Position numbers and translations under genes: made by a program
Origin: UBA8904 sp035448625
Lineage (GTDB): Bacteria > Desulfobacterota > Syntrophia > Syntrophales > Smithellaceae
DNA: 21,566 bases
Reading direction: 5' to 3'
Assembly (NCBI GenBank): GCA_035448625.1
Contig: DAOTJI010000043.1
Span: forward strand, 1 to 21,566
Shown here: piece after piece, positions 6,792-15,340 of the stretch
Layout of the letters: each line of letters starts with the position of its first letter
Numbering within the stretch: position 1 is the first letter of the stretch
The notes under the pieces: model-generated
Told to the model about the DNA's origin: nothing
What the model saw: only the letters and a program-made list of their open reading frames with translations
The model's database searches: none

Positions 6792-8183
6792 TCATATCGC
6801 AAAGCTGAAGCGCTTTTCCTCAAACAAGGTAAGACAAGCGGCGACGGCGTCCGTGTCGTAGAGAATCCCCCGGTTCCGGGTGATTTCTTCCAGCGCCGCC
6901 TGAAGACTTAGAGAAGGGCGGTAGGGGCGGTGGGAGGCCATGGCTTCGACCACGTCGGCAACCGTCAGGATTTTCGATTCCGGCAGAAGTTCATCCCCTT
7001 TCAAATGCTGAGGATAGCCGGACCCGTCCATCTTCTCATGATGCTCCAGCACGATCCGGGCGATGGGCCAGGGAAAGACGATGTCCTTCAGAATTTCGTA
7101 TCCCGCCTGCGCATGCGTCTTGACGATTTCAAATTCAATGTTCGTCAGTTTGGTCGGCTTGGTGAGAATCTCGGTGGGGATGGATATTTTTCCCAGATCA
7201 TGAATCAGGCTCGCCATGCGCAGACCGTTGATTCGGTCCGGCTCCAGACCCATTTCGACGGCCATGGCGTAGGCCAGGTCCGCCACTCTTCGCTGATGGC
7301 CCGCCGTATAGGGGTCCCTCGATTCCACGGTCACGGCCATGGCGTGAATGGTGGATTCCAACGCTTGCCGAAGCTTTTCGAGGGTTTCCTCCCTTTCTCT
7401 TTCCAGCTTTTTCAGATGGGAGACGTCGCGCACGATTCCCCGGAAACCGATGACGGCTCCCTCGGAATCTTTCAGCAGCGTGAAGGACTGCTGAAGCATC
7501 AGCCGTTCGCCGTCCTTTCGGATAATCTCGTAATCCATCACTTTGCCGGGATTGCCCGTCTGGTAAGTCTGACTGTACAATTGATGCAGAAGTTTGGCCG
7601 TTCTCGCGTCCGTGTATTTCCGGTAGTTCATGCCGGTCAGCTCTTCCTTGGCGTAGCCCCATATCCGCTGCAGGGCGTCGTTGAAAAACGTAAAGTTGCC
7701 GGCAAGGTCCGTTTCGAAATAGCCGTCGCCGATGCTTTCCAGAATCGTCCGGTATTTTTCCTCGCTCCGGCGCAGCGCTTCCTCGTCCTGCCGGTGATGA
7801 CCGCGCATGGCTTTTTCTTCCAGCCCCCGCTGCACGGCCATGCCCAGCCGCGTCAGATTGCCCTTCATAATGTAGTCGGACGCTCCACGGTGGATGCAGT
7901 CCAGCGCCGTTTCTTCGCCGATGGCGCCGGAAACGACGATGAGCGGAATATCGAGACCGGTTTTCTTGAGCAGGTCGATGGCTTCCGTTCCGCTGAAGGC
8001 GGGCATGTGGAAGTCGCACAAAATGATGTCCCACGGGGCGCTTTCCAGGGCCCGGCTCATGTCCCGGGCCGTCTGCACCCGCCCGATATTCGGTTCATAG
8101 CCGTTTTTTTTCAGCGCGCGGGTCAGCAGCAGCGCGTCGTCTTCCGAATCTTCAATCATGAGCACGTTCAGGGGTTTTGGCAT
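6792..8183 (-). CDS. Response regulator: receiver-PAS-HD-GYP, predicted c-di-GMP phosphodiesterase
   Basis: This 463-residue protein has a receiver domain (1-125) with acidic pocket E11/D12, phospho-acceptor D57 (CDFHMP) and K107 in YIMKGN. A PAS domain (about 140-262) ends in the usual DVSHLKK exit. A short coil leads to an HD-GYP domain (about 275-463). The key HD-GYP residues are all present: H328-D329 in HDLGK, H381-H382-E383, and DGSGYP (386-391). Such domains cleave cyclic di-GMP, so phosphorylation would plausibly lower c-di-GMP. The start codon lies 2 bp after the stop of the kinase gene, with GGGAG 8-9 bases upstream inside that gene. The two are almost certainly co-translated and functionally paired. 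It is the last gene of the five-gene signalling operon. Confidence 0.92.
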   Translation of the reverse strand: MPKPLNVLMIEDSEDDALLLTRALKKNGYEPNIGRVQTARDMSRALESAPWDIILCDFHMPAFSGTEAIDLLKKTGLDIPLIVVSGAIGEETALDCIHRGASDYIMKGNLTRLGMAVQRGLEEKAMRGHHRQDEEALRRSEEKYRTILESIGDGYFETDLAGNFTFFNDALQRIWGYAKEELTGMNYRKYTDARTAKLLHQLYSQTYQTGNPGKVMDYEIIRKDGERLMLQQSFTLLKDSEGAVIGFRGIVRDVSHLKKLEREREETLEKLRQALESTIHAMAVTVESRDPYTAGHQRRVADLAYAMAVEMGLEPDRINGLRMASLIHDLGKISIPTEILTKPTKLTNIEFEIVKTHAQAGYEILKDIVFPWPIARIVLEHHEKMDGSGYPQHLKGDELLPESKILTVADVVEAMASHRPYRPSLSLQAALEEITRNRGILYDTDAVAACLTLFEEKRFSFAI

Positions 8184-8185
8184 TT

Positions 8186-10402
8186 TCAGACTCCCAGGGT
8201 GAAATAAAATGTCGCGCCTTTTCCCTCCCGGGCTTCGGCCCAGATGCGGCCCTTGTGGCGTTGGATGACGCGGTGAACCGTCGCGAGACCGACTCCCGTT
8301 CCCGGAAACTCATCCGCGCGGTGGAGGCGTTCAAAAGGCTCGAAAATTCTTTGGACGTGGGCCATGTTGAATCCCACGCCGTTGTCCCGGACATAGAAGA
8401 CCGTTTCGTCGTTTTGGACAAAAGACGAAAATTCGATGCGCGGCTTCTCCTGCTTTCCCGCGAATTTCCGGGCATTGTCCAGCAGGTTGGTCATCACGAT
8501 GCGCATCATGCGCTGATCCGCGTTCACGGTGACGCCGTCCTGAATCACCAGCTCCAGAGAGGCGGGCAAACTTTGCTGCTGAAGCTCGGTGCAGATCTCG
8601 CGAACCATCTCGCTTAAATCGAATTTCTGCCGGTAAAAGTCGGCTTTCATCACCCGTGAGAGGGCAAGCAGGTCGTCGATCAGCCGGTTCATCTGCTGCG
8701 TGGCGTGATGGATTCTTTCCAGGTATTTATTTCCTTCCGCATCCAGCCGGTCGGCGTAGTCTTCCATGAGAGCGTTGCTGAAACCGTCGATCGTGCGCAG
8801 CGGCGCCCGCAGATCGTGTGATACGCTGTAGCTGAAGGCCGCGAGCTCCCGGTTGACTTCCTCAAGCGCCCGGTTGGCCGCCGTGAGGTTTCGGGCGTTT
8901 TCATTGAGATCGTCCACCAGATTCAGAAGCGCCGTCTGGCTGTCGCGCAGATCACGGGTCTGATCGGCAATCTTCTCTTCCAGTTCCCAGTTGAGGCGCC
9001 GAATATCCTCTTCGGCCTGTCTGCGTTCGCTGATGTCGGTCATGATGTGGACGGCCCCCGCGAAGCGCCCTTCGTCATCCAGAATCGGGTCCACCAGGGC
9101 CTGATACCACTTTCCCGCGATGGTGGTTTCCATGGATTCACGACGCAGGGATTCCCTCGCCCGTAAAATGGGGCATTCGGGAATCGGCGCCTTCGTGCCG
9201 TGGACGACTTCCCAGCAGCTTCGGCCGGTCATGCTTTCCGCCGGGCAGGCGAAAAGGAGCAGAGCCGCTTTGTTCGAGCGCAGGATGCGGTAATTCTTGT
9301 CCATGAGCCAGAAGGCGTCCTTCGCGGCGTCGAACGTTCTCTGCCATTGCTCCTGTGCCGCGCGCATCTCCTCTTCGGTTTTTTCCTGTTTCGTGATGTC
9401 ATTAAAGCTGGCGAGCAGGCACTTTTCATCCCGGACGGCGACGGGCTGCATGGAAAACAGTCCCGTCAGGATTTCCCCCGTCCTTTTGCGGAACTTCAGC
9501 TTCCGGTCCGCCACGGAACCTCCGTTCAGAATGTCCTGGAGGATGACGAGGCGGTCTTCCTCGTGGACCCACAGGCCCAGTTCCTGCGGGGTTTTTCCGC
9601 GGACTTCCGTTTCATCATATTCGGAAAGCTTCGAAAATTCCTCATTGACTTCCAGAATCTTTCCGTCGGAAAGGCTGAGCAAAATTTGCGCATAGGGCGA
9701 AAAACGAAACACCGCGGAGTACTTTTCCTCTTCGGCTTTGACTTCTTCGTGAAGCCGCTGATTGTACATGAGGGCCAGCGAAAAGGTGAGCGCGACCAGC
9801 AGGAGCTGGTATGCGACCGTGCTCAGGGCGAATGCCGTATCGGCTTGAAAAAAATCCGAATGCGCAAGAGGTGCGAAAACGGCCGCCGCCATCCGGGCCA
9901 GACTGACCGACGTAAAAAGCGCAAAAACCCAACCCGGCCACCACATCAGCCTCCTGCGGGCCTCCGGAGCGCCCCGCAGACAGAACCAGGCGCACTGCGA
10001 TAAAATGATTACGAGCGCCGCCGCCAGGTTGAAGATTCGGACGTTCACGTCCGGTTCGGCAAAGGTGAAGTATACATGGATCAACAGGGCCGCCGCCAGA
10101 ACGGCATCATTGAAAATCCGGCGGCCTGTTGCACCGGCAAAGCGCTGGATCGCCTCATAGGCGATCCGTACGGCGGCCAAAATCAGGGCGCCGGCCCCGA
10201 GAATCGAGACCCCGTCGGGAATGGCGCCCCGCAGAATGATCAAAACAAGCGCAGTCAGTTGAAAGGCATGATGGATGACCCAGAGATGCGTTCCGCCGAT
10301 CCGCTCGCGGTTCTGCCGCCAGAGCAAAACCATGACGGTCAGGCAGACGATGTCCGTTGCGATAAAGGATAAAAGAATGGTGCGGATGTCCAGGATCATC
10401 AC
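8186..10402 (-). CDS. 7TM-PAS-PAS membrane sensor histidine kinase
   Basis: This protein of 738 residues has seven hydrophobic segments within about 1-212, forming a membrane sensor module I cannot name. Two PAS domains follow (about 225-345 and 355-465), the first ending in FNDITKQE, the second in MTDISERR. A long coil (470-520) contains RRLNWELEEKI, close to the coils of the sensors upstream. The HisKA domain has H529 in SHDLRAPL. The ATPase domain has N643 (NLLDNARKF), DNGVGF (673-678) and GTGVGLAT (701-708), so it is an intact kinase. PAS 2 carries C396, H401 and C410 in the pattern CWEVVHGT...PECP, a possible metal or redox site. The start is GTG (10402) or the adjacent ATG (10399), with a poor ribosome site. 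Its likely target is the receiver-HD-GYP protein encoded 2 bp downstream; the single receiver protein upstream may be another. Confidence 0.92.
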   Translation of the reverse strand: MMILDIRTILLSFIATDIVCLTVMVLLWRQNRERIGGTHLWVIHHAFQLTALVLIILRGAIPDGVSILGAGALILAAVRIAYEAIQRFAGATGRRIFNDAVLAAALLIHVYFTFAEPDVNVRIFNLAAALVIILSQCAWFCLRGAPEARRRLMWWPGWVFALFTSVSLARMAAAVFAPLAHSDFFQADTAFALSTVAYQLLLVALTFSLALMYNQRLHEEVKAEEEKYSAVFRFSPYAQILLSLSDGKILEVNEEFSKLSEYDETEVRGKTPQELGLWVHEEDRLVILQDILNGGSVADRKLKFRKRTGEILTGLFSMQPVAVRDEKCLLASFNDITKQEKTEEEMRAAQEQWQRTFDAAKDAFWLMDKNYRILRSNKAALLLFACPAESMTGRSCWEVVHGTKAPIPECPILRARESLRRESMETTIAGKWYQALVDPILDDEGRFAGAVHIMTDISERRQAEEDIRRLNWELEEKIADQTRDLRDSQTALLNLVDDLNENARNLTAANRALEEVNRELAAFSYSVSHDLRAPLRTIDGFSNALMEDYADRLDAEGNKYLERIHHATQQMNRLIDDLLALSRVMKADFYRQKFDLSEMVREICTELQQQSLPASLELVIQDGVTVNADQRMMRIVMTNLLDNARKFAGKQEKPRIEFSSFVQNDETVFYVRDNGVGFNMAHVQRIFEPFERLHRADEFPGTGVGLATVHRVIQRHKGRIWAEAREGKGATFYFTLGV

Positions 10403-10442
10403 AGGTCTCTGCGTCGGAAAGACGGCCGGTCATCGCCGTGTT

Positions 10443-11093
10443 TTATTTTTTCTCCAGTTCCTCGATCCGTTTTTTGAGCTCGGCCATTTTCAGCTCCCGG
10501 CCGACAAAGACGCGGTTGAGCTCTTCGAGGCGCTCGATGGTTTCATTGAGCCGGGCCGTCCGCTCCGCGACTTTCTTTTCCAACTCCCGGTTCAATTTTT
10601 CCAGCTGCTCCATTTTGCTTTCCAGCTTCCGGATGAGCGCTTCGTTGTACTGCCTCAAGTAAACGGATTCTTCAGCCGCTTCCGCAGGCCTGCCCGCCGG
10701 CTTGGCGGTCGTTTGTTCCAGGGACTCAAAGACGCCGCGGATGACGGCCATGAACTCGTCCGGATCCGCCGGCTTGACGATAAAATGCCGGGCCCCGAGG
10801 GAGAGGGCGAACGCCCGGTCGCGTTCATCGGTATAGGTGGCGGTGTAAAAAATCAAAGGGATGGACCGAAGGCGCTCGTCCTTCATCCAGGCCCGGCAAA
10901 GCGCGAAACCGTCCATGACCGGCATCAAAATGTCGGTGATGATCAGATCCGGCGGGTTTTGTCGGGCTTTTTTCAGGGCGTCTTCGCCGTGAACGGCGGT
11001 GATTACTTCATGGCCGTGGCCCCGCAGGAGCGTTTCCAGAAGATACCGGTTTTCGTCCCGGTCGTCCGCAATCAGGATATGTTGGGTTGCCAT
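10443..11093 (-). CDS. Receiver-domain protein with C-terminal coiled coil
   Basis: This 216-residue protein has a receiver domain (1-122) with D10/D11, phospho-acceptor D54 (TDILMP), the T in FYTAT and K in FIVKPADP. Residues 139-216 are almost entirely heptad-like helix rich in E, K, R and L, containing LNRELEKKVAERT and the block NRVFVGRELKM (193 on) that also ends the two membrane sensors upstream. There is no DNA-binding, enzymatic or transmitter domain, so the output is likely protein-protein interaction through the coil. It lies 21 bp after the triple-PAS sensor gene and 40 bp before the kinase gene, in the same operon. It could be a phosphorylation-controlled connector between the sensors and the kinase; that is inference from shared coils. 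Confidence 0.9.
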   Translation of the reverse strand: MATQHILIADDRDENRYLLETLLRGHGHEVITAVHGEDALKKARQNPPDLIITDILMPVMDGFALCRAWMKDERLRSIPLIFYTATYTDERDRAFALSLGARHFIVKPADPDEFMAVIRGVFESLEQTTAKPAGRPAEAAEESVYLRQYNEALIRKLESKMEQLEKLNRELEKKVAERTARLNETIERLEELNRVFVGRELKMAELKKRIEELEKK

Positions 11094-11114
11094 GATTTTT
11101 CCCCCGCCTGTCCT

Positions 11115-12995
11115 TTACGTGTTGTCGCTGTTCTGCCATTTTTTTTCGAGTTCTTCAATCCTCTTCTTCAACTGCGTCATTTTCAGCTCCCTTCCCACAA
11201 AGACGCGGTTGGTCTCCTCGAGCTGAGCGATGGTCTTTTTCAGCTCGGCCGTCCGCTCCTGAACCTTTTGTTCGAGCTCTTCGTTGATTTGCAGCATCCG
11301 GTTCTCCGCGGCTTTGCGTTCGCTGATATCCGTGATGATCGAATGAAGAAGCGGCTTTCCCTTGACGTCGATGCGGCTGCTGAAGACCTCGACGTCGCGG
11401 ATGGAGCCGTCGGCCCGGCGGTGACGGAACTGAAAGCGCGTGCGTTTCTGATTTTTGACCGTTTGCAAGGCCGTGCGGACTTCAGTCTGCGTCAGCGTGT
11501 TGATATCGAAAATTTTCATCTTTAAGAGCTGTTCGCGGGGCCACCCGTAAAATTCCTCGGCGGCGTTGTTGGCGTCGATGATGTCTCCCGTCTCCGGATC
11601 GAGAATCAATTTGACCGCCTCGTGGCGCATGAAAAGGTCGCGGAAAAGCGTCTCGCTGTCCCGGAGAGCTTCCTCGGTCTGTAAGCGCTCGGTGATGTCC
11701 ATGATGTTGCCGAAGACCCGAACGATTTTTCCATCCCTCCATTCGGCTTGCCCGCTGGTGCGCACCCGGATCCGTTCGCCCGAAGCCTTGTTGAATTTGA
11801 GCTCCAGATCGTAGGGTTCGCCCGTTTCCAGCAGGCGCCGGAAGGCTGTGTCGATGACCGGGCGGTCTTCCGGAGCGTAAAAATCCATCGCTTTTTCCCG
11901 GCTGACCCGAGTGTCCGGAGAGACGCCGTAGATTGCAAAGACTTCGTGTGTCCACTGGTTCCGGCCGGTTGTCGGGTCATATTCCCAGCCGCCGATTTTG
12001 CTCAGCCTCTGTGTTTCCACAAGCAGCGCCTGCAGTTTTTTCAGGTGTTCTTCTTCCCGCCGGCGCTCGGTGATGTCACGGATGATCATGCCGGCGTTGG
12101 TCTGCCCGAAACGGTCCGTAAAGGAGGATATCGTGAGTTCCGCTGGAAATTTGACTTGGCCCTTGCGGATCAGCGTCAATTCTCCGTAAAAATTCCCCGT
12201 TCGCGTCCACTCCTCCAGCGCTGCGGCCAGACGCGGGTCTTCCCGGTCCGTAACGCCGGCGCGACCCAGGGCGATCAGCTCTTCTTCGCTGTAGCCCAGC
12301 AGACGGCAGGCGGCGGGATTGGCGGTAAGAATGCGGCCGTCGGGAGTCCCCACCAGGACTGCGTCCATGCTCGCCTCAAATATAATCTTGTAACGCGATT
12401 CGCTTTCCAAAAGAGCCGAAGCGGCTTGTGTCATCAAAAGATGGTCGGAAAGAATTTTCCCCGCCAGTACCGTGGCCAGTGGAAAAAGCAGGAGGATGGG
12501 CAGGCCGATGCGTTTGATGACGATCAGGCCCGCGTTGCCGGGAAGGGTAAGCATCAGGGCCAGCATGGCGGCATGGACGGCCAGTCCGAGAAGAATCAGT
12601 TTGCCCGCGCCCGGCGCCGTCAAAGACGGTTTCCAGCGGTAGTGGGCCGCCAGGCCCAGAGCGAGAGAGGATGCGATCACCAGGGATCCGGTCAGGATGC
12701 CCATGCCGCCCAGCAGGACACGGCAGATCAAGGCAAAACACCCCGCCACCACCGCCGTCCACGGGCCGAAATACAGGGCGCAGATGCTGAGCATGACCGA
12801 CCGGCCGTCGAAGATGAGCCCCGGCCCCAGGACCAGCGGACGCAGCATGCCCAGGACGATCACGGCACCGAACAGCGCGCCTTGCAGGAGCTGGCCGTGC
12901 CTGGTTTCGCGAGGCCAGCGTTTGTCGATAAAACCGGAAACAACGCTCAAAGCCACTAAAAGCGCCAGGTTGAATATTAGATCCAGGTAAACCAT
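11115..12995 (-). CDS. LytS-like 5TM membrane sensor with three PAS domains and no output domain
   Basis: This 626-residue protein starts with a membrane module (about 5-190) bearing the LytS/YhcK-type signature PGLIFDGRSVMLSICALYFGP, the 5TMR-LYT receptor family. Three PAS domains follow at about 200-310 (ending IIRDITERR), 325-440 (GNIMDITER) and 445-560 (IITDISERK). The C-terminal 60 residues are a coil (MLQINEELEQKVQERT) ending in NRVFVGRELKM (596 on). No HisKA, HATPase, GGDEF, EAL or methyl-accepting region exists, and a normal stop follows the coil, so this is not an obvious truncation. Signals sensed by the membrane module and PAS domains must leave through the coil. AAAGG is the only ribosome-site candidate before the ATG. 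It is second in the operon. Confidence 0.88.
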   Translation of the reverse strand: MVYLDLIFNLALLVALSVVSGFIDKRWPRETRHGQLLQGALFGAVIVLGMLRPLVLGPGLIFDGRSVMLSICALYFGPWTAVVAGCFALICRVLLGGMGILTGSLVIASSLALGLAAHYRWKPSLTAPGAGKLILLGLAVHAAMLALMLTLPGNAGLIVIKRIGLPILLLFPLATVLAGKILSDHLLMTQAASALLESESRYKIIFEASMDAVLVGTPDGRILTANPAACRLLGYSEEELIALGRAGVTDREDPRLAAALEEWTRTGNFYGELTLIRKGQVKFPAELTISSFTDRFGQTNAGMIIRDITERRREEEHLKKLQALLVETQRLSKIGGWEYDPTTGRNQWTHEVFAIYGVSPDTRVSREKAMDFYAPEDRPVIDTAFRRLLETGEPYDLELKFNKASGERIRVRTSGQAEWRDGKIVRVFGNIMDITERLQTEEALRDSETLFRDLFMRHEAVKLILDPETGDIIDANNAAEEFYGWPREQLLKMKIFDINTLTQTEVRTALQTVKNQKRTRFQFRHRRADGSIRDVEVFSSRIDVKGKPLLHSIITDISERKAAENRMLQINEELEQKVQERTAELKKTIAQLEETNRVFVGRELKMTQLKKRIEELEKKWQNSDNT

Positions 12996-13054
12996 TTTAA
13001 GCCTTTGTATCCCATGGTCCGCCGTCTCTTGTGCCGTGAACGATGAGCCACGAG

Positions 13055-15121
13055 CTATGAACCATGTTTCTCCATTTCCGCGATCCGGGCCTTGAGCTCC
13101 CGCATTTTCAATTCACGGTCCACAAAGACGCGGTTAAGGCGCTCCAGTTCGGCGGTTTTGGCCAGCAGATCCTCCGTCCGCTCGACGACGCGCTTTTCCA
13201 ATTCCCAATTCATTTTTTTGACTTCTTCTTCCGCTTTGTTGCGCCGCAGGGCCTCCACCAGAGAAACCGCCAGCTCCTCCAGGTCTTCCCTCTGTTCGCC
13301 CGTATAGCCGCCCTTCCGGTTGGCCAGCGCGATCATCCCGACGGTTTTTCCCCCGTCTTTGAGCGGCGCGCCCAGAAAAGACGTGAGCGGCGGATGCCCC
13401 TCGGGAACGCCCACGCGCTCCGGGAAAGATTCCGGGTCATTGATGACCATGGACTGCTCCTTGAGGATCACCTGTCCCCAGATGCCCCGGATGATCATGT
13501 TCTGGAGAGAAGCCGTTGCCTCCTTTTCAGGCATGGCACAGGCACTCCAGCCCGTGTCGCTGACGGCGTATGTGTTGAAGAATCCGTCCGGGCTCACTTC
13601 ACCGATAAATCCGAACTGGCTGTCCGTGATGCGCAGGGCGGCGGCCAGGCAGGTCCTTGCGACGGTATCCCGGTCCCCGGATTTCATCGTTTCGGCAAAA
13701 AGCCGATTGATGGCGGAAAGCAGACGGGTCTGTCTTGAAATTTTGTCCGACGCGAGTTTGCGCGCGGTTACATCGTCGAAGACGGAAACGATCTCGCCGG
13801 AGGGGAGCTTGAAAACATAATTGTCCGCCCAGAAGGCCTGCCGGTCGTCTTGATAAATAAAGGTGGGGTGTTCTTCCGGTTTTCCCGTCCGCCAGACATT
13901 TTGAAAAACGGCCAAGAGCGTATGATTCGCCAGCCCCGGATAGATTTCCAGGACGCTTCTGCCTTTAACGTTGTGATCCACTTTTGTGATACGGCGGGCG
14001 GCTTCGTTGAGTTCCAGAATTTTAAAATCTTTCCCCCCGTCGACGACTTGATAGATACCCACGCCGCTTTTCAACTGGTTGAAAAGCTCTATGAAGCGCA
14101 ACCGGCCGGCCGAAATTTCCTTTTCCGACTGCAGGTGTTCCAGAGCGAACTGGGCCATGGTGCGTTTTCGGATATACAAGAACAGCAGGATCACGCACGT
14201 AAACAGCAGGGCGGAAATCGTGATCATGACGGCGAAGTGGGACCTTGCCTGCGACCAGATGGTGCCCTGGTCGCGTCCCATGAAAACATGCAGTCCGGCG
14301 CCGGGAACCACGGTGTGGGAAATATAGCGCGTCTTTCCCAGGGAAGCCGGATCGGTAATGGCGACGGTAGAAATCTCTCCGGCCGTCTCTTTTTTTGCCG
14401 CGTCGAAGAACGGATACCGGACCAGCTTTTTTTCATAGGCATGCCGGCTGCTGTATAGGAGCGTTCCTTTTCGGTCCGTGATGGAGACAAACAGTCCCTC
14501 CTCCAGCGGCATTCGCTCCAGCATTCTGCCGATCTCGACGGCCCGCAGGGTATTGAGTAGAATGCCGATGATTTCTTTCTTTTCGTCAAAAATCGGAACG
14601 GCGATATGGATGGCTGTGTCTTTCTCCGCCGTGACCCGCAGCACCGCTTCGGCAATGTAAGGCTTCTTCTCGCGGCTTACGCCTTGGTACCAGTCGCGCC
14701 AGGCGAAGTTTTTCCCCAGAACGTCCGGCCGGTCAGGCAGGGTGGTCCAGACGGTGCCTCTCCGGTCGGTGATCAGCAAGCTGTCCATTCCGGGACCGTT
14801 CCGGTGTAAGCCGGTCAGGTGCTGTCTTGCCGAGGCATCGTCTTTGCGCCGGACGGCTTCCACCAGAAGGGGGCGGCCGGCATAAGCTTCCATGGTGGAG
14901 CGGATGTTGTTGAGATAAGCCTCGACGATCAGGGAGATCAGCGAGGCGGCTTTCCGGTCTTCCCGGAGAAGAGCTTCCCGGCTTTCCCGGTAATGATTAT
15001 AAAGCAGGAAAGAAGTCGCGGCCGATAGGATGAGGAAAAAGACCAGGACCAGGCTGACGATGCTTGAGCGTTTGGCCGGCCAGGCAATGGATTCGCGGCG
15101 ATGGATCTCTTCCGGGGTCAT
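13055..15121 (-). CDS. dCache-PAS-GAF membrane sensor with no output domain
   Basis: This 688-residue protein has a transmembrane helix at about 20-40, an extracytoplasmic double-Cache-like domain (about 45-305) and a second helix (about 312-333). The Cache region includes FAWRDWYQGV and IAVPIFDEKKEIIGIL, patterns typical of dCache. A PAS domain (about 345-460, ending VFDDVTARK) and a GAF domain (about 480-630, with SFLGAPLKDGGKTVGMIALAN) follow in the cytoplasm. The C-terminal coil has MNWELEKRVVERT and ends in NRVFVDRELKM (663 on). There is no kinase, cyclase or chemotaxis output. dCache domains commonly bind small ligands such as amino acids or carboxylates; the ligand here is not visible. 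It is the first gene after the sigma70 promoter at 15219-15247, with AAGG about 8 bases before the ATG. Confidence 0.88.
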   Translation of the reverse strand: MTPEEIHRRESIAWPAKRSSIVSLVLVFFLILSAATSFLLYNHYRESREALLREDRKAASLISLIVEAYLNNIRSTMEAYAGRPLLVEAVRRKDDASARQHLTGLHRNGPGMDSLLITDRRGTVWTTLPDRPDVLGKNFAWRDWYQGVSREKKPYIAEAVLRVTAEKDTAIHIAVPIFDEKKEIIGILLNTLRAVEIGRMLERMPLEEGLFVSITDRKGTLLYSSRHAYEKKLVRYPFFDAAKKETAGEISTVAITDPASLGKTRYISHTVVPGAGLHVFMGRDQGTIWSQARSHFAVMITISALLFTCVILLFLYIRKRTMAQFALEHLQSEKEISAGRLRFIELFNQLKSGVGIYQVVDGGKDFKILELNEAARRITKVDHNVKGRSVLEIYPGLANHTLLAVFQNVWRTGKPEEHPTFIYQDDRQAFWADNYVFKLPSGEIVSVFDDVTARKLASDKISRQTRLLSAINRLFAETMKSGDRDTVARTCLAAALRITDSQFGFIGEVSPDGFFNTYAVSDTGWSACAMPEKEATASLQNMIIRGIWGQVILKEQSMVINDPESFPERVGVPEGHPPLTSFLGAPLKDGGKTVGMIALANRKGGYTGEQREDLEELAVSLVEALRRNKAEEEVKKMNWELEKRVVERTEDLLAKTAELERLNRVFVDRELKMRELKARIAEMEKHGS

Positions 15122-15218
15122 GAGGCGCCTTATGATCCTGTGATCAGGCCGACAAAAAAACCGACCCTTTCACGTCCGGTGATAAAGAAACCTTTTTCTG
15201 AACAGACCGATGGAAAGC

Positions 15219-15247
15219 ATTATGAAAACAACGCTTCTTATTGTCAA
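15219..15247 (-). promoter_or_regulatory. Sigma70-type promoter of the five-gene signalling operon
   Basis: On the minus strand: perfect TTGACA (15247-15242), 17-base spacer, CATAAT (15224-15219, 5 of 6). The start is expected near 15212, giving a leader of about 90 nt. Within that leader lies the inverted repeat TGATC-CTGT-GATCA (15133-15146), a possible operator or small hairpin. The 219-bp divergent region holds no gene. I could not find an equally good promoter facing the adaptor gene. Confidence 0.75.
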
Positions 15248-15340
15248 GAGATAAAAAGGGTTTTTATGCGTATGGCAAATTCTGCTCAGTTCTGTTATTG
15301 TTCCTGAAAATCATTTCCGATTTTTACAGGTGAGAAAAAT

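Noticed and set aside
6930..8207. A 425-codon plus-strand frame opposite the HD-GYP gene
   Set aside because: Shadow frame rich in histidine, phenylalanine and glycine with no motif.
11748..12959. A 403-codon plus-strand frame opposite the triple-PAS sensor
   Set aside because: Shadow frame of low-complexity composition with no support.
13055..15121. The Cache protein as a methyl-accepting chemotaxis receptor or histidine kinase
   Set aside because: The cytoplasmic part is PAS-GAF-coil; no HAMP, MCP hairpin tip, HisKA or HATPase motifs are present.
15248..15340. A sigma70 promoter facing the adaptor gene
   Set aside because: TTGTTC with a 17-bp spacer to a T-rich -10 is the best candidate and matches too poorly to report.
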